64,000 nucleotides of DNA, from the NCBI GenBank assembly GCA_910589415.1, contig OU342633.1, forward strand, positions 42,352,210 through 42,416,209, written 5' to 3'. Below the pieces are notes generated by a model. It saw nothing but the letters and a program-made list of their open reading frames with translations, ran no database searches and was not told the origin of the DNA. Below are positions 23,795 to 37,000 of the stretch, in pieces. The position numbers were made by a program, and so were the translations under genes. Origin of the DNA: Malachius bipustulatus (taxonomy: Eukaryota; Arthropoda; Insecta; Coleoptera; Melyridae). The first letter of the stretch is position 1. Each line of letters begins with the position of its first letter.

Positions 23795-25071
23795 TCAAAC
23801 AGCATTCCAATGCTCTGCTGTCCAGAGCAAAACAACCATATTTTGTTTGACGGTCGAAAAGGGCCCGGACGGATTTCCCATGGGACTCTGAAGTGAGATC
23901 GAGAAATTCACCGGAACGTCGGCGTATCTAGACAACAAGTTGCGATAACCCCTCCCGACGGTTGCTATTAACGGTGTCTTCTCACAACCGTCATCGTTAC
24001 TCTGGTGCATCATCAAAGGTACAATTGATCGGACTTCTTCTTCGAACGGCCTGAATATTGTTATCGGACGCAATGTAGTTCTTTCTGCTATTATAATGCA
24101 ACCCCAAGTTGTTCCTATGTATAACTCTTCATTTAAAACGGCCAGACTTGTTACCTGAAATACGCAATAACTTATTATTGGTAAACAATTTGCTACTATC
24201 GAATTTACCTGACAGTTGGTCGGGCTTAAATGTTCTTCAATGGCTATAGACTTCAAACTCTCAGAACAAGGTACCAATTTCGAGCAGTCCAATTTATTAA
24301 TGATGCACTTACTCTTCTGATCCCACTGATAAATAATGCAGCCCGGCTGCACGTACGACCAGACGTTGCAGTCGGAAGAAACAAGCTTCATCACGCTGAC
24401 TTTCTCAATAATTGGCTGATAATGATTCAGGACTATCTGCCCAGCAACCACTAGATCTTTGATCGTATAAACCGATATCTGACCGTTATTTTCGCCGCAC
24501 CATAATTCACATAACCTAGAAAATCAAACAGTGAGAAACAATAAAGGTGAGGACTTTCAAAGGATCGTACTTTCCGTTATCTGTAAAAACCGAGCATAAA
24601 CAATGTATGACGGTATTTGAACCCAGTTCCGTTAGCACGAACGTCCCCTCTGCTGCAGTAGGAGTTGAAGGGGCTGCTTCCGAGTTTACCAGAAACAGCC
24701 TCCCGTTTGAGAGGGCGCAAGCCACTCTTTTTAATTGAGGTAAATACAGCAGACATTCCACCTGAGTATTCGGTTCGTTTTCTAGAGCATAGGAGAATAA
24801 TTTATAACCGTCGCTTGCCCTGAAATAAACAATAAGACATACATACACACTAAGATTTACTCCTGTTTCATTTTTTGAACTTACGAAAAAGCATGAATTC
24901 TGCCGACGTAATCGCCGATCCAGACGGTGTTGCCGATCGTACAACACGAAGTCGCCCTCACCGGTAAGGCCATCGTGTGATATTGCAGCCATCCTTTATC
25001 AGCCGCCAGCAGTAAATCGATCCGTGAATTCGAACACATCAACCATAACTCGGATCCGGATAATCCGTCAT
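23795..25071 (-). CDS. Lrrk: Lrrk exons 29-32 (C-terminal WD40-like region)
   Basis: Exons are 24885-25071, 24571-24819, 24209-24515 and 23795-24154. Repeating beta-propeller strand patterns appear, including CCTIGNTVWIGDYVGRIHAF, KRVACALSNGRLFLV, ELWCGENNGQISVY and EELYIGTTWGCIII. These resemble the propeller blades of LRRK proteins. The stop codon is at 23795-23797. The exon 30 donor is taken as GTACGA because only that choice restores frame and family-like sequence across the 55-nt intron. Confidence 0.9.
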
Positions 25072-28000
25072 CTTGAAAAAAATTATTTACTTTGCTTTTT
25101 TCAATCATTTTACAATAAAAAATGTCTATAATCATCAATTTATTATAATAAAAGCCAGTGTGGTTTTCATGTGAGCCCTGATATAATTTCAAAACCACCC
25201 TCACGTGTTTTCTTATGTTATGGTAGTCCTTCGACCATTCCCTATAAATTAAGAAGGTTTCGACAGGATCGAGTGCCGGAATGTTCTTGATTGTTCTAGA
25301 AAGTTCTCAGTATGATTGTCCTGTGAAGTCCGAGAATAGATATAGAATGTTCTATAATGTTCCAAAATGTTAACGAATACTAAATAATAGTTGAGCATGT
25401 TCGATCATGTGTGAGAATGTCTAGAACGATAAAAAATATTCTAGAATGTTCCTCTTTGTTCTAGGGTGTTATACGCCAGTCTTAGAATCGTCCAGAATGA
25501 AGTTTTAGACAAACCATTTAGAGCAAATCTCCATGGACCACTGCAAAACAGTTGAAGCCAGCCCTGAAATCCTACACACGTTCCAGAATGTTGTAGAATG
25601 TTCTAGAATGGTACTAGAATGTTTCAGAATGGCCAAAAAAGTTCCAGAATGTTTTGGAATACTTTTGAATGTGAAGGAATATTCAAAATATTGTATGATG
25701 TTCCGTTATGTTCAATCAGAGGTTGTTTAAGAATATTTTAGAACGTTCTGGCTCTGGCATGTTCCAGAATGTCCTGGATTGTTTTAGCATGTTCCGGAAT
25801 GTTTCAGAATAATCTGCAACTTCTACAATATGCTGGTATTTTCAAGTGACATATATTTCATAACCTTGTATAATGTTCTAGAATGTTCTGGTTTGTTTTA
25901 GAATGTTCAGGAATGCATTGGAAGCATCCGGAATATTCTAAAATATTCTGGAATATTCAAGTGTTATTAGAATGTCTCTGAATATTTTAGCATGTTCCAG
26001 GACGTTCTGGAATATTCTAGAATAACCTGGAATGGTTCTAGCATTTTTCAGAAATCTTCTGGGATGTTCTAGAAAAGTTCTGTTATCCTGTTATAGTGGA
26101 TGTCATTTTTTTTCACAAAATTAAGTACAAAACTGTATTGGTTACATTAGAGGCAGTTATCTCAAGAAGAAGAAGTGGTTATTTCATTTTAAAGTTATTA
26201 TTGTTATTGTAAAGTAAATAGAGACTGAAAATAATTGTTATGAATTTTTGTAAAGTTAATTGAGACAAATAATACATAGAAAGGACCTTGAATTCTAAAA
26301 TAAACTTAATAAGATTCAACAAAGTAAAGAACGGGAGCATAAATTTAATTTTAATAAATACCTGTAATGTGTGTAATGGCAGTGCTGGTACATGCCACAA
26401 CCAATGCTTGATGTTTCAATAGAACTACGTCACTCAAATGAGTGAATTCAGGGGCACTGGCTATTGACACGATCTGACTGGCAGAAGGACGGTCTTTCGG
26501 TTGTTGTGACCAGCATAACACCATCAAATCCAAGAAATAGCTTGGATATAAAGTTTCCTGCAACCGATTAACGTAATCAATATTGATTTCATGCAGGTAT
26601 CATAATATGAGGTCAACATAATCTTGAAGAGACTAGTATACTAATAACACTAATGGTATTGACAAGTAACATCAAGTTACCCTATAAGTAAGAGGTGGAC
26701 GACCGCCTTCCAAAATACACTCCTTGACTGACTCGTGTCCTTCAAACGGTTGATGGAGAGTCAGCAGCTCATAAATGAACATCCCAAACGAAAAGCAATC
26801 AACTTTCTCCGTATATTCCTCTTCACCGTTGTATCTCATTATTTCCGGGGCCATGAAACCTTCGGTACCTCCAAAACCTTTCGTTCCGGACGGTAGGGTC
26901 AAACGACTAATACCTTGAAATAATATTCATCTCAACTGATTTCAATTAACAAAAAACAAAAAAGAAAACACTCACCATAATCAGCTACTTTTATATGTAC
27001 AGGATGCTCGGGATGGTCCACAAAAGGTGGCGGCATTTCCCACACTAAAACGTTCTCCGATTTCAAGTCTCTATAAATGATATGCTGACGATGCAAATAT
27101 TCGATTGCCTTCGCTACCTGTAAAGAAATCGCAACACTGTTAAAGATTCCACGAAGCAGGGAGAAATAAAACTTACCTGAAGAATGATCGCTTGTAAAGT
27201 ATAAGGACCAACTTTCGCCCCCGATCTCCTGTAATGTCTCAAAACGAGATCCAAAGCTCCCTGCGGTGCGAGATCCAGAACCAGCGCCAAAGGGCTAGTA
27301 CACACACCGACAAACGGGACGATATTCGGATGCCTCAGCGCTAACAATATATTTAATTCTTGCCTGGCGGTGCAGTAGGCCTTACACGCGTATTGGAGAG
27401 GGTCTCGATCCCATTTTCCCAGGGCGGCTTTATAAGCGATAGCGGCTGACTGTCTCGCATTAGCGCCCGGTTGTACAGGTTGCAACATTTTCATGGCGAC
27501 TTCAATAACCTTATTCGAACCTCTCATTTTACAGCTCCCTTTAAAGACGAAACCGAATGCCCCTCTGCCTAGGAGCTTGCCACGTTTAATATTTTCCGGT
27601 TTGATTATGTAACGATCTCCTAAATCCAAGAAAACCTAAAATAGATTTTAAAAAACAAATATTATAAGCTTCGCTATTATAAGTAACAATCTTACAGTGT
27701 CAGGAGCAATTCGTGATAACGCTATTGAACCGTGATTGGGACAAGCGACTGATTTATCGCTGTACGCTGCTAAGATGCATTCTTCCACCATCCAGGAATA
27801 ATAAATTTGATTATTAGTCGTATTATTGGCGTCCTCGACTTGGATGTTGGGGTGCCCTTCAACAGACGGTTGTCGACTTGATCCGGTCGAGTCCGGTCCA
27901 ACTCCGCTATCGCATTCCGAAGTGCAAGATTCTTGAGATTTACGAACTCGATGATTCTGATGATGCATGTTGAATGCACCGGCTCCGTCAATATCCGACT

Positions 28001-31000
28001 GGGAATTTTACACAAAATTAAATTATCGCTTGAAATGTGGTTTTATAATTATTAGCACTTACCTCGAGTAGTTTGGGCTGATGGACCTCGTGAGGGAAAT
28101 TGAACGGACTCTGATCGGCATCGGAACACAAAGTCAGACATTGCGGACACGGTACGAGACGGGTGACCAGGAATTTTCCTTCAGAAGTGTGAACGAACCT
28201 GGTACCCAGGGTCGGGTACCAGTCTTCTAACAAGATATCGATGTGGTCAACGGCCAGCGCGAGTAATTGAGCAGTCGATTCAGTTGTACATTCCAAAATT
28301 AGGTCTTTTCTGAGCTTACTGACGGTCGGATCTAAGCTGTCTTTAAATAGGGGCTTGACGACGAGCGATTCAACTGGGAAATGTATCTCGAGCAGTGACG
28401 AATTGGTTAAATCGACGTCGCACCAGACACCATCTTGTTTAATACGAAACCTATAAAAAAGTTTGATTCGTTATAGAATTAATTATGTTGTGGTTTATTA
28501 TTTTCAAAAAGGTATACGCTACCAGAATCATGGATAACCATGCTCAATTAATAATAAAAAAAGATTAAAACATCAATTGCTTGTTTTAATGTTGCGTGTA
28601 GGAGGTTGTGCGTGTGTATGAGAGAGACTTTTTGACATTGAAAAGCTTGCCGGAAGACTTCTTTGCCAAAGACAAAGTGCTCTACACTGTGCCAAGCAAA
28701 TGAAATAAGTGTCAAATTGCATTTATAGCTTAAATAATTAAATCAATTACTTCATCTGTCGATAAATAGCTGGTGAAGTGTTCAAAATTTCTCTCATCCT
28801 AAAAAGAGTAAGATTGCCATATTTTAACTGCAGTCCTGTTTGCCACAAGATCCATTCCGCTTTCAGGTCCAATAATTTAACTAAATTAATATCCTGCGCT
28901 GCCTAAAAAAAAATAATAATAATTTAAAACAAAACAAAAACTCTTAATCAATCTAAACCTCTTTAGATAAACCCACCTCTTTTGGCAAAATAAAAAAAGA
29001 CCTAATAATATCAACGATCGTATCGTCGGCGAGTATCCTCGAGATCAAACGAGACCAAAACCCAGACGGAAAGTACGACATCAACAGCAACCTAGTGATC
29101 GACTTATCAGACTGCTGACTGGTAATCTGATACGGCAGTTCATCTGCTTCTTCTAAAAAAAAAAAACAACATGTTAAAACTCGCTTCCAACCAACCAAAC
29201 AAATTCCTCTCACTCACCGTCGTTCCCCGTCTTAGAAGTCGAAGGAAGGCTCATCTGGAACCTCCCCGGCGCGCTCTGATCCCGAAACAGCATCGACTTG
29301 GGAGATACGGCGATCTTCTTGCTCCTGACCGCCCAGCCTCTCGACCGAAGCGGCACTTTCACCTTTACCATCGGATGATACTGTCCCGGGTACATCTGCG
29401 CCAAGATCAGATCCTCCTCCGATGGCAGCAACGAGGGAATGAGCAGAGTCCTCGAGTCCCACGTCAGGGCCACCTCGAACTTGTTGAGCAGGTTCACGAT
29501 GTAACCTCTGGTGTCCATGGGACCGATGTTGCTCGACTTGAAGATGTGTTTGAGGTCTTCCAGCTTCATGACGCCGGTCCTGGCGAACGGGTTTATCTCG
29601 CGAATGGTGACCACATGCGCCAGCATGTCGCACAACCACTGCGGATCGAGGAAGTACAGGTCCTTGAGGGTGGCGTCGTCGTAGTGTAGCAAGACTCCTG
29701 GAAACGGTTTTATTTTAGCAGGGATGTGGAGGGAACGAGATAGAGGGTGTTTACCGTTATCGTGTAAAAATAGAGTGGCTTGATGCAGCTCGGACCAATC
29801 ACGGAACGTTCTGTTGTACCTTTGTTGCATTTCTGTGGTGACGATCGTTTTATACTCTTCGGAATTTAGCACTGGATCGAGATTGTTAATTCTTCTTTCA
29901 GCTGCGATGTAATTGACAACATCTTCTAATGCTAAATACGTGGCAGGGACTTTCTGTTCTAGAAGCAGCTCCTTACTTCCTGAAATGAAAAAGAACAGAT
30001 CTTAAGGTGACAAACCTCAATACGCCCAACCACTGGTTGGTATTAAGATCAGGACTGTTGGGATAAATTTCGTCCCCACATCCCAGTATACAGGGTGAGT
30101 CTTAAAAAATGGTTACAGTTTATTGAGGGAAATATTACATTTAACAGGCGTTAAAACTCAAACCGAGATTAATTAAACTGATTCTTACCAGGAGGTTTCA
30201 AACTGAAGACGGTGTCGTATATCAAATTGCACAACAGCTTAATATTGTGTCTAGTTTTACAGCTGACTTCAATCGTGTCCAATACTTTGGGTAACCCGCA
30301 CTTCTCCGGATCGACCACATTGATAAATCGATCCCGTATCATCAGCTGATACTCCTCGCAGATGTTCGAATCGATTTCCTGGACGACGTCGTAATGGGTC
30401 CCGACGATCAGGACCGGGGAATTGGGAGCCCTGGCTTGAATATTCACCAGCCACTGTAAGATCTCGTTGATTCCCCTGTAACCGTCCGCGATTTTCCACA
30501 CAACCAGATACAGGCTTCGTTTGGAAAGGAAATACTGATGAGTGGCGTAATACTCTTTTTGGCCGCCGAAATCCCACGTCCTGAATATGACGGAGCCGTG
30601 CGACGAACTGCTCTTTACCTTTTTCTCGTAAATCCAATCACCGATATCGACACCGACCGTCGATATGTTCATCCCCCTCGAGGTCTTCACGTTTATATTT
30701 TTGTTCCCCATTCTTTTCGCCCAATGCTAAATCAACGAAACAGTTATTATTATTATTATAAATAAAATAGACCATATACAAAACAATACCTCTGGTTTCT
30801 TTCTAGTAACACCTTCTTGCCTTAACTGCTCCAGTAGGCTAGTTTTCCCAATACCCTGGACCCCGACGATCATAAGTTTCATTCGGGCGTATGGACGTGC
30901 GTCTTCAAGAACCGATTTCAAGTACCCAATGATGTCCATCGTTTTATACTTTTTACTGTCGATCATTGATTTTAAGGGATCTTGAAGGGAGCAGCCGCGA

Positions 31001-34000
31001 GTGTTTAAATTCCACAATCGCGACAGAAGCCCCATTTGTGGGGGGAGCTCGTTTACGTCTGCAAATTATTGTTATTTTCACACCACGACTTTTTTCCTTT
31101 CTCTAACAACTTACCTAAATTGCCGCTCACGTTCAAAACCGACAAATTGTTCAGTTCGTGGATGTTTAAAGGTATTTCTTTCAACTCGTTATTGCTGACG
31201 TCTAGCATGGATAAATTGGGGAACATCAGTCTTGATTTACCTGAGGTCATGTTCTGAAGAAAAATTTGTTAATCATTCTGATATTTATACAAGGTGTAAG
31301 TCTGTATTGGAAATCACATTCAAAATAGAACTTCTTTAAATATTATCTCCCCCAGAGATAATTTTTTTTACAGAGAAATGTTAAATGAATAATTTGACCC
31401 TTTGAGTGCTGATGACGCCTACGAACATCACAGCATAGGGAAAAAGTAGTCATAGTCATAGTCATCAGCACTCAAAGAGTTTATTAATTATTGCCTCTCA
31501 GCCAAAAGAAAAGTTTCTCCATATTTAAATTTTTATAGCTTCCTAATTGATCGTATTAAGATGGTTTAGTGGAGAAATAATAGAAGACAGCGTTCATAGG
31601 TCTCAAGAATGAATAAAACTTACTCTTTCCGAATCATCATCTTCGGTATTGCTGGTATCACCATCGTCGTCCGTAGCTAATTGTATCCTGAGCAAACGAT
31701 TATTCGCTAATATTAAAGTACGAAGATTATCGAGCCGTAGATGTCTCCGATGACAACAAACGGAATGTAACACAATATTTCGGACAGACCTGCCCGACTG
31801 TCTGTGAACTAAAAATTCAAATCCCCGTTAATAAAAATATCTGCCAAAAAATGGTAAATATCTCACCGGCCAGCCCGCAAGCCTTTTCCCTGGCGGCCGT
31901 GTTGCCGGCGTAACAAGCAAGGTTAGCCAGTTCCATGTTATCGTGAGCTTCAACTTGAGGCAGACTCGGCCAGCAGGTGATCTGGTTGTGACTGAGATCC
32001 AGCTGTTTCAGGGAGCTGGGATAGCTGGTGATGTGGGACATCGATCGGAGCGAATTGAAAGCCATGTTCAGTCGGGTCAGGTTGACGGCCAGACAGGGCA
32101 AGACCACGGGGATGCTCGTAAATAAATTATGGGCGAGGTTGAGGGAGGAGAGCTGAGAGGATTGTTCGGTTATGGTTTCGTCCTTGTGGAGGATTTGTTC
32201 GGTCACTTCGACGCTCTTTGTCCATATGTGCTGTTTAATTACTTCCATTTGACTAAAAACGAAATTAGTATTTGTGATTTTTTTTAAATAGTCAAAATCT
32301 CAAAATGGTGAAATCTTAAAATTTGAATATCTAAAAATGGAAATCAATGACCACAACTAACCTTGACACATAGAGAGTGTCATGTTTATGTAAACTTTAA
32401 CATTGAACCACCATATAAATACCAGGAATTAGCAATAAGTAAGATAGAATGATATTATGATCCTAAAGGTCTAGTAATTTACTTACGCAAAACATCTCTC
32501 CTTTTTCCTATATCTTACGGCTTGAACTGATTCATCACCCGAGAGTGTTTTCTCTAAATCGAAATCGCTATTAGCTTCCGACTCGCTTTCCCCTTCCGTA
32601 TGAATCGAAAACTGACTATCACTAGAACTAATACTAACTCGATCTTCTTCTTTCTTCTAAAAAATAAAATTAACAATAATCAACAAAATAACCCCCAAAT
32701 CTAAAACCTCGACATACCTCAAACACACCCAACGGTAATTCCTTCATGAAATTATGCGAAGCGTTCAGTTCTTTCAGCTTCGGAGCCAGCCACATTTCGT
32801 ACGGCAAGCTCTGCAACTTATTATTGGCGACGACCAGAGTCACCAAAGCCGGCAAACGAAATATCGCTTCCGGCAGCGAATCTAACCGGTTGTCCTGCAG
32901 GTACAACTCTTCCAGGATGGGACAATTGTAGTTCTGATCGATGTTTTTCTGCTTCTTCCGGTAGCCCTTCTGACCGGTCGCGATTTCCGGCAGGGGCAAC
33001 TTCTCGATCCGGTTCTGCGACACGTTGAGGTACCTGAGACTGTGCAGCTGGAAAACGGTTACCGGAATCGAGGTCAGGTTGTTGCCCGAGATGTCGAGGC
33101 GGGTTATGGCGTAGAGAGCGATGTCGTAGTTTCGCGGGTTCTGTTTCAGACGGGGGTTCAGGTGGAGGGCGGCGTCGATCAGCCACTGCGTCTTGATCTG
33201 CATCAGGTTGCATTTCTGGTTGTGCCAGTTTATCATGGCCGGAGTGTTGGGGAATAAGTTACTGTAAGTTAGGTTCGTCATATTCGAGAAAAGGGTGAAC
33301 TGTGACGAGTTTATGTTCTCGGTCATCGATTTTTTATTGATTTTATACTCCGGATCCGGATGAACCTACAAAATATCGAAAATTAGACTCGTAAACTAAT
33401 ATATTTCTAAATCTTATTTTATCAGATTAATTTAGTAACTATTCTTGTAACAAATAACATCACAATAGCCAAATTTTTTTGTTGCCAATCGTTCCCCTAG
33501 AATTTTCACTAACTACAAAATACACTAACACTATACACAGGTGCAATATCAATTATTGACTCGGCACAAACCTTTGTTGATAATAATTTAGCGATGAGGG
33601 TCTCATCTTTATTTGTCACCACGACCGCCAAAGCCTTGCATTCGTCGTCCCTGGCGCCGTGTTTTAATAACAAATCCACCACCGGGACATCTCTGTTTTT
33701 ACAGGCTTCAACTAATCCAGTCGACTGTCCGTAATTGTATTCTTCCTCCACGGAACAACAGCTCAGGGTCTGAAACAGATTGAAGCATGAAGACGGGAGA
33801 GGGGGGGAGGGCGTTTAAAACTTACTTCGTTTATGTCGTGATAGGCTTTTATGATAGAATTTGAATTGGCCCCGGCGTTAAGTAAGGCCAGAACGATATC
33901 GTAGTGTTTTCCTTTGATTGCTGCGTGAAGAGCTGTTTCGGTGTTATTGTTACAGTACATGTCGATTTTTAATGGACATATTACTGAAGAATCGGAGTCT

Positions 34001-37000
34001 GTCTGTAATTTAATTAAATCTATAAATTATTAGTTGACACAACAATAGGTTTATTTAAAAAAAATCGAATTTGATGATATACATTACTAGTTATACTTTC
34101 TGAATTACAAGTTATACTATTTAATTACAAATTATACTTTCTGAGTTACAAGTTATACTTCCTGAATTACAAGTTATACTATCTGAATTACTACTGGAGA
34201 AAGTGTAGATAGGATAATTCGACAGATCTATCTTTAAATTTGATTGGATTTTACCAAATTTGATGACGAAAAACACGTCGAAATTTCTTCAAAATAAGCA
34301 ATTTTCAGATTATTTAATTTTAATTCAGAAAGTGTTAAATGTACTTCAGAAAGTATACTTGTAATTTTCAACTATTCACACTTAGTTACATGTTATTACT
34401 TCTAAATTCCAATTGACTAATCTAAATTGCAAGTTATACTTTCCAAATTACAAGTTATACTTTCTAAATTACAAAATATACTTTCTGAATTACAACTGGA
34501 AAAGGTTCAATTATATATATAAAAATATACTGCTCACATTCAATCCAGCATCGACGGAATTCTCCCTCGACAAGCTCAACTTGGACATAATTGACTGTAT
34601 ACCGTCAGAGATCCTTCTCCTCGTCGGACTTAAAAGCGACTGAGTTTCCGAGCTCGGCGTAATATCACCGTCCTGAAAAATCCTCTCGTATCACAGACGA
34701 CAATAAAATAAAACACCACCAAGACCGACCTGCTGAATTCTCGTGGCCTTAACGCGAAACTTCAATATAACGTCCAGCAAATTCTTGTTCCCCAAGAGAC
34801 TTGCCACGTAGAGTATATTCTGTCCCGTGGTGTCCCTTTCGTTAATATCAAACGGCATGTGATATTCCCATTTCTCTGTAATATCACTGAAAACAACACT
34901 TTTTTTCTTTTCCTCGACTCTTAATCGCTTATTCTTACCGGTATTTACGCATAACTTGGGGCGGATAGGGAAATTTGAACAGCAATTCTAACACCGAAAC
35001 ATGCCCGTTAATGGAACAAGCGTGGATCGGTAACCATCTTTCTACGGTGTGTTGCTGTAAACATAAAATATAATAAAGGTTAGTCCGAATTTAAAAAATG
35101 GTGAATAGTTCGAGTGCACTCACTTGAATTAATTCGGGGAAGCGTAACAAGAGCATTTCTACAATATCCCTATAACCATGGTAACAAGCGATATAAAGGG
35201 GAGAGTATTTAGTCACGGGATGAGATCTACCATCAGCACCGTATTCCAGGAGCAGCTTGACGATTTCCTTGTTGCCGATTTGAGACGCCCTGAGAATTAT
35301 TGAGGTTATTGTCGAAGTTACGGTAAAAAAATAATAATACTGACGTGAAGAGCAGTGTGTTGGCTCCACTGGGTGCCATGTTGACGATGAGTTCTGCATC
35401 TTTAGACAATGAAGAAACCAGCTGTTGAACCGAGTTGATATCTGACTGGCAGCAAGCATCTCTCAGGGCTGCATGAACATCCAACCTCGCTTTTTCTCTT
35501 GCATCTAAGGGTTACAATAATATTCTATTAAGTTTGAATTGAATTAACGTAAAAAAAATTTTGAAAATACTCTTTCCTTCAATCATTTAAAAACTATTAC
35601 CGTCCCTAAAAAATAATAATAGAAGATTCAAAAAAAGGTTTGTTTTGTCAAAATTACTGACAAGTTTTTTGGGGTAAGTAAAAAATTGTTCTAGAATAAT
35701 CTGAAAATTTGGTGTAAGTATAAATCCGTTTTCAAGAAATAATTAATATTTTTTGTCCTGTTACTTTTAAACTAGCTTTAACACCAGGAATATAAAAGAG
35801 TAAAAAGAGGTCAGAAAACAGGAGAATTATTTTTTTAAATCCAACCTGAATCATAAAACTTACAAATTAATTCCCAAATATGCATAAAAATTTGAATATG
35901 CCAATCCGAGTTTGCCAACCTGGAAAGTTTATTATCAAAGGACCCTGCAGAATGCTTATGGAAATTAGCGCTCGGTTAAATTTGCTGTAGCTTCTGGGGT
36001 CGGTAGTATTCGATGAGAAGATTGGAAGTCTCCATGGGCATAATACCCCAAACTCCTGTTCTCAAGATGGATAGTCCTTTGAAGTCCTCCATAACCTCCT
36101 CCATAACCTTTGAAGATGAATTTTTTCTATCATGATAGTCACGCATATACCTATTTGTAAATATTGACCCTACTACCTACTTGTTTTAGAGAGAAATCTA
36201 TGATAGATCATTTGTTAAGATTGAAAAACTGCTTCTGTTGCTGTTGTTACATTTTAATTAGGTTGAGCCATTTTCGAGATCTCAGGAAAACATTTTCAAT
36301 GTGTTTTATCATTTTTGTAATAGCCTTGAGACTTCTGATCTACTCATCGAATACTAATAAATTTAAAAAAATTGATCCAGAATTGTCAAGATGGCAAATT
36401 CATCCCAAAATTAGAACAGTTGCTGTTAACAAAATTAATCCTGCGAGTTGTCAAGATTGCAAATGCCCCAATTAGAAAAATCTTCAGGAACTTATCCAAG
36501 TCTACAAAAAAGATTCATCTATTAGGTGTCAAACCTGCAAAATTAATTCCTGAATTTGACCATGGGTCGTGTGGAAAATTGAAGAAATTATCTTTAAAAT
36601 CGAATTGAAAATTGTCAAGTTTGAAACTTTGAAGTATCCCGAAGGGTCAATGAACAGTTTTGTCAAAATGTGAGTTTTAAGAGTCCCAGTTGTCAAACTC
36701 GCAAACTCCTTCTAAGACTTCAATATTTTTCAAGATAGCTGATTAAAAAAATTGCAACAATGAGTTTTACAGAGTTGTCAACCTTCCAAATATGCACATA
36801 GGAACCGAAAAATGTGATTTTACAATATACCTACATACATTTTGAAAAAAATACCAAACAGTTGTAAAACCTGCAAACTAATCCCCAAATTTGACCACTG
36901 GATTGAAAAAATAAAAAATAAAAAGGTATTTTAAAATTAATCAAGATTGTCTGAAATTAATCAAGTCTGAAACTTTATCTCAAACATACTTATAAGGAAA

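Noticed and set aside
25260..26095. CRISPR-like regular repeat
   Set aside because: Units are 10 bp, contiguous and degenerate, with no unique spacers, and lie in a eukaryotic intron.
29171..29689. 172-codon plus-strand open frame
   Set aside because: It is antisense to GC-rich Lrrk exon 20 and shows no family features; the minus-strand exon explains it.
29232..30637. Alternative minus-strand frames of 120-135 codons
   Set aside because: They are out-of-frame shadows of Lrrk exons 18 and 20, which carry the Roc and COR motifs in the correct frame.
32821..33257. Open frames overlapping Lrrk exon 12 on both strands
   Set aside because: They are shadows of the LRR-encoding frame, caused by its GC-rich codons.
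36164..36608. Plus-strand frames of 78-103 codons in Lrrk intron 4
   Set aside because: They cover a decayed repeat array and show no domain, splice or start-site support.
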